DNA from: an uncultured Atopobiaceae bacterium
Lineage (GTDB): Bacteria > Actinomycetota > Coriobacteriia > Coriobacteriales > Atopobiaceae
Reading direction: 5' to 3'
Length of the DNA: 16,955 bases
Assembly (NCBI GenBank): GCA_947626465.1
Contig: CANQSI010000015.1
Span: 1-16,955, forward strand
Part shown: piece after piece, positions 15,160 through 16,955 of the stretch
How the letters are laid out: the number at the start of each line of letters is the position of its first letter
Numbering within the stretch: position 1 is the stretch's first letter
Made by a program: the position numbers and the translations under genes
The notes under the pieces: generated by a model
The model's input: only the letters and a program-made list of their open reading frames with translations
What the model was told of the DNA's origin: nothing
The model's database searches: none

Positions 15160-16437
15160 ATGCTCGACATCAAATTCCTCCGCGAGAACCCCGACGCCGT
15201 CGACGCGGCGATGGCATCGCGCAACACCATCTGGGACAAGGCCCGCTTCTTCGAGCTCGACCAGCGCCGGCGGCAGGTGATCTCCGAGGTGGAGGAGCTG
15301 CAGGCCACGCGCAACAGCGTGTCGAAGCAGATCGGCCAGCTGATAAGCGAGGGCAAGCGCGACGAGGCCGAGGCCGCGAAGGCGCAGGTGCGCGAGGGCA
15401 ACGCGCGCATCGAGGCCCTCGAGGCCGAGCGCGGCGAGGTGGAGGCCGCCCTCACGGAGCTCGTGGCGGCGCTTCCGAACCTGCCGAGCCCCTCGACGCC
15501 GCTTGGCAAGGACGAGCACGACAATCCCGAGGTGAGGCGCTGGGGCACCCCGCGCGAGTTCGACTTCGAGGCGAAGCCGCACTGGGACCTCGGCCCCGAG
15601 CTCGGCATCATCGACTTCGAGCGCGGCGTGAAGCTCGCCGAGGCGCGCTTCTACCTGCTCGGCGGCCTCGGCGCCCGCCTCGAGCGCGCGCTCATCAACT
15701 TCTTCATCGACCTCCACACCTCCATCGGCTTCAAGGAGTGGTGGCCGCCCGTCATCACGAACTACGCCACGCTCTTCGGCACGGGCCAGCTGCCGAAGTT
15801 CGACGAGGACCTCTACCACGTGCGGCCGAACCTCTACCTCATCCCCACGGCCGAGGTCGTGCTCACGAACATCCACCGCGACGAGATCCTCGACGCGAGC
15901 GAGCTCCCGCTCTGGTACACGGCCTTCACGCCGTGCTTCCGCGAGGAGGCGGGGAGCGCCGGGCGCGACACGCGCGGCATCATCCGCGTGCACGAGTTCG
16001 ACAAGGTGGAGATGGTGAAGTTCGCCACGCCGGACGATTCCATGGAGCAGCTCGAATCCATGACTGCGGAGGCGGAGCGCTGCCTCCAAGAACTCGAGCT
16101 TCCCTACCGCGTGGTCTCGCTTTGCACCGGCGACCTCGGCTTCGGCGCGTGCAAGACCTACGACGTCGAGGTGTGGCTGCCGAGCTACCAGGCCTATAAG
16201 GAGATTTCCTCCTGCTCCAACTGTTGGGATTTCCAGGCCCGCCGCGCCAACATCCGCTATCGCGATCCGGCGAACTTCAAGGGCACGCGCTACGTGCACA
16301 CGCTGAACGGCTCCGGCCTCGCGGTGGGGCGCACCATGGCGGCGATCATCGAGAACTACCAGAACGCCGACGGCACCGTCACCGTGCCGGAGAAGCTCGT
16401 GCCCTACATGGGCGGCGTCACCGTGATCGAGCCTTAA
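15160..16437 (+). CDS. serS: Seryl-tRNA synthetase
   Basis: The product is 425 aa, the normal length for bacterial SerRS, which charges tRNA-Ser (such as the one at 4801-4890) in the cytoplasm. MLDIKFLRENP at the start is typical. Residues about 25-105 form the long helical arm that contacts the long variable arm of tRNA-Ser. The class II catalytic core follows: IPTAEVVLTN, motif 2 around Phe260-Arg261-Glu262-Glu263 and the flexible GRDTRGIIRVHEFDKVEM, then EISSCSNCWDFQARR and motif 3 GLAVGRTMAAIIENYQ with Arg391. The start at 15160 has GAGGAG six bases upstream; the upstream open frame without a ribosome site is rejected. It is transcribed divergently from the 70-aa membrane gene. Confidence 0.97.
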   Translation: MLDIKFLRENPDAVDAAMASRNTIWDKARFFELDQRRRQVISEVEELQATRNSVSKQIGQLISEGKRDEAEAAKAQVREGNARIEALEAERGEVEAALTELVAALPNLPSPSTPLGKDEHDNPEVRRWGTPREFDFEAKPHWDLGPELGIIDFERGVKLAEARFYLLGGLGARLERALINFFIDLHTSIGFKEWWPPVITNYATLFGTGQLPKFDEDLYHVRPNLYLIPTAEVVLTNIHRDEILDASELPLWYTAFTPCFREEAGSAGRDTRGIIRVHEFDKVEMVKFATPDDSMEQLESMTAEAERCLQELELPYRVVSLCTGDLGFGACKTYDVEVWLPSYQAYKEISSCSNCWDFQARRANIRYRDPANFKGTRYVHTLNGSGLAVGRTMAAIIENYQNADGTVTVPEKLVPYMGGVTVIEP

Positions 16438-16484
16438 GGCGTAAGGGCGGGCGCGCCCCGATCTGCCAGCTCGCCCTCATCGCC

Positions 16485-16568
16485 GTGGTCACGGTCGTCT
16501 ACACCGTGTTCATGAAGGTGGCCGAGGCGGCGAGCACTGGCTCGATGCCGGAGGAAGAAGAGGCCTAA
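16485..16568 (+). CDS. Possible tiny membrane peptide after serS
   Basis: The open frame behind serS contains LALIAVVTVVYTVF, a membrane-like segment, then an acidic end (SMPEEEEA) and a stop at 16568. The hydrophobic part starts before any usual start codon: the only in-frame candidates are GTG at 16485 (28 aa) and ATG at 16512. Neither has a ribosome site. It may be translated by coupling to serS, be a remnant of a longer gene, or be chance. The membrane-plus-acid-tail layout is like that of the 70-aa protein at 14822-15034. Confidence 0.2.
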   Translation: MVTVVYTVFMKVAEAASTGSMPEEEEA

Positions 16569-16580
16569 GGCTCGTGTAGC

Positions 16581-16608
16581 AGAGATTTCGCGCTCTCTCG
16601 AAATCTCT
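16581..16608 (+). terminator. Hairpin after serS, possible terminator
   Basis: AGAGATTTCG (16581-16590) pairs perfectly with CGAAATCTCT (16599-16608) around an 8-nt loop, 143 bp after serS. Only a weak T content follows, so it is an uncertain terminator. Confidence 0.5.
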
Positions 16609-16652
16609 CCTATTGCATGCGTAGGCGACGACCCCACGACCGACGCGACCCC

Positions 16653-16689
16653 GGGAGGGACGGCTGACCAAACACGCGTCGTCCCTCCC
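16653..16689. promoter_or_regulatory. 10-bp inverted repeat upstream of the last gene
   Basis: GGGAGGGACG (16653-16662) and CGTCCCTCCC (16680-16689) are perfect inverted copies separated by 17 nt. The right half ends 9 bp before the -10 candidate of the gene at 16711, where a -35 box would lie. It could be a regulator site or a transcript-end hairpin. Confidence 0.4.
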
Positions 16690-16697
16690 TCCTTATG

Positions 16698-16703
16698 TAC
16701 ACT
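16698..16703 (+). promoter_or_regulatory. -10 box implying a leaderless mRNA for the last gene
   Basis: TACACT is followed by exactly 7 nt and then the ATG at 16711, with no ribosome site in between. This is the same spacing as at the helicase gene. Confidence 0.4.
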
Positions 16704-16710
16704 CGATGCC

Positions 16711-16955
16711 ATGCGTGCACGTGATGCCATAGCTCGGGCGATCTACATCATCACCGAGTATTACGAGAACACCCTCGAGCCGTTCTTCGATGCGGTCGCG
16801 GACGACGTGCTGTGGATCGGCCCGGCAGAGGGCCAGCTCATCCAGGGCAAAGACATCCTGCTCTCCACGTTCGCGGCGGAGCGGCACACGCTCACCTTCA
16901 CGATGGGCGCGATCCAGGCGCACTGCGTGGCGCCCTCGGCGCACGTGAAGGAGAC
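16711..16955 (+). CDS. NTF2/SnoaL-like domain protein, 3' end outside window (possibly a LytTR regulator)
   Basis: The first 81 codons are present; the gene runs off the right edge. The start at 16711 begins MRARDAIARAIYIITEYYEN, then LEPFFDAVADDVLWIGPAEG, a pattern of the cone-shaped NTF2/SnoaL-like fold (helices, then a strand with a D-x-x-W-x-G turn). From memory, proteins in Coriobacteriia with this N-terminus often carry a C-terminal LytTR DNA-binding domain, which would make it a transcription regulator; that part is not in the window. There is no ribosome site, so initiation may be leaderless. Frame confidence is high; the regulator call is inference. Confidence 0.75.
   Translation, partial: MRARDAIARAIYIITEYYENTLEPFFDAVADDVLWIGPAEGQLIQGKDILLSTFAAERHTLTFTMGAIQAHCVAPSAHVKE

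Overview
The window is a GC-rich stretch of a bacterial chromosome. Several traits together suggest a gut- or mouth-associated actinobacterium of the class Coriobacteriia, probably Eggerthellaceae or Slackia-like: strong GC bias at third codon positions, two LPxTG wall-anchored proteins of Gram-positive type, a secreted protease with DUF5648-type repeats, InlB-like repeats, and a superoxide reductase, which is typical of anaerobes. This placement is inferred from gene content; no marker gene search was possible.

Layout. Positions 1-560 hold no convincing gene, only decaying GC-rich repeats with a 115-bp period followed by 17-bp tandem units. A single-pass membrane protein (624-1502) follows, ending at a strong hairpin terminator. 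Next comes a desulfoferrodoxin/superoxide reductase (1806-2186) with its own terminator, then a secreted subtilisin-family (S8) protease with three C-terminal DUF5648-like repeats (2418-4385). Between the protease and a minus-strand tRNA-Ser(UGA) (4801-4890) lies the most unusual region: a tandem array of exact 174-bp period. In it the last 20 nt of the tRNA gene (including CCA) and a following 41-nt hairpin occur three times, separated by two multi-hairpin units whose ends are inverted copies of the tRNA tail.

To the right, tadA (4942-5424) leads into a promoter and GC-rich leader for a very large wall-anchored M60-family metalloprotease (5659-11313, 1884 aa), a probable mucin-directed glycopeptidase. 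Convergent to it are a DEAD-box RNA helicase (12627-11362) and a DUF11-type LPQTG surface adhesin (14655-12727), both on the minus strand. A 70-aa membrane protein (15034-14822, minus) is divergent from serS (15160-16437). The window ends inside a gene with an NTF2/SnoaL-like N-terminus (from 16711).

Two themes recur. One is surface colonisation and host-glycoprotein attack: S8 protease, M60 protease and DUF11 adhesin. The other is translation of serine codons and tRNA maturation: tRNA-Ser, serS and tadA. No sortase, phage integrase, transposase or CRISPR array is visible. The best candidate for something undescribed is the 174-bp tRNA-Ser-derived array. Compensatory changes keep its hairpins paired, and three of its four imperfect pairs become G-U pairs only in the minus-strand transcript, which suggests a structured RNA read in the same direction as the tRNA.
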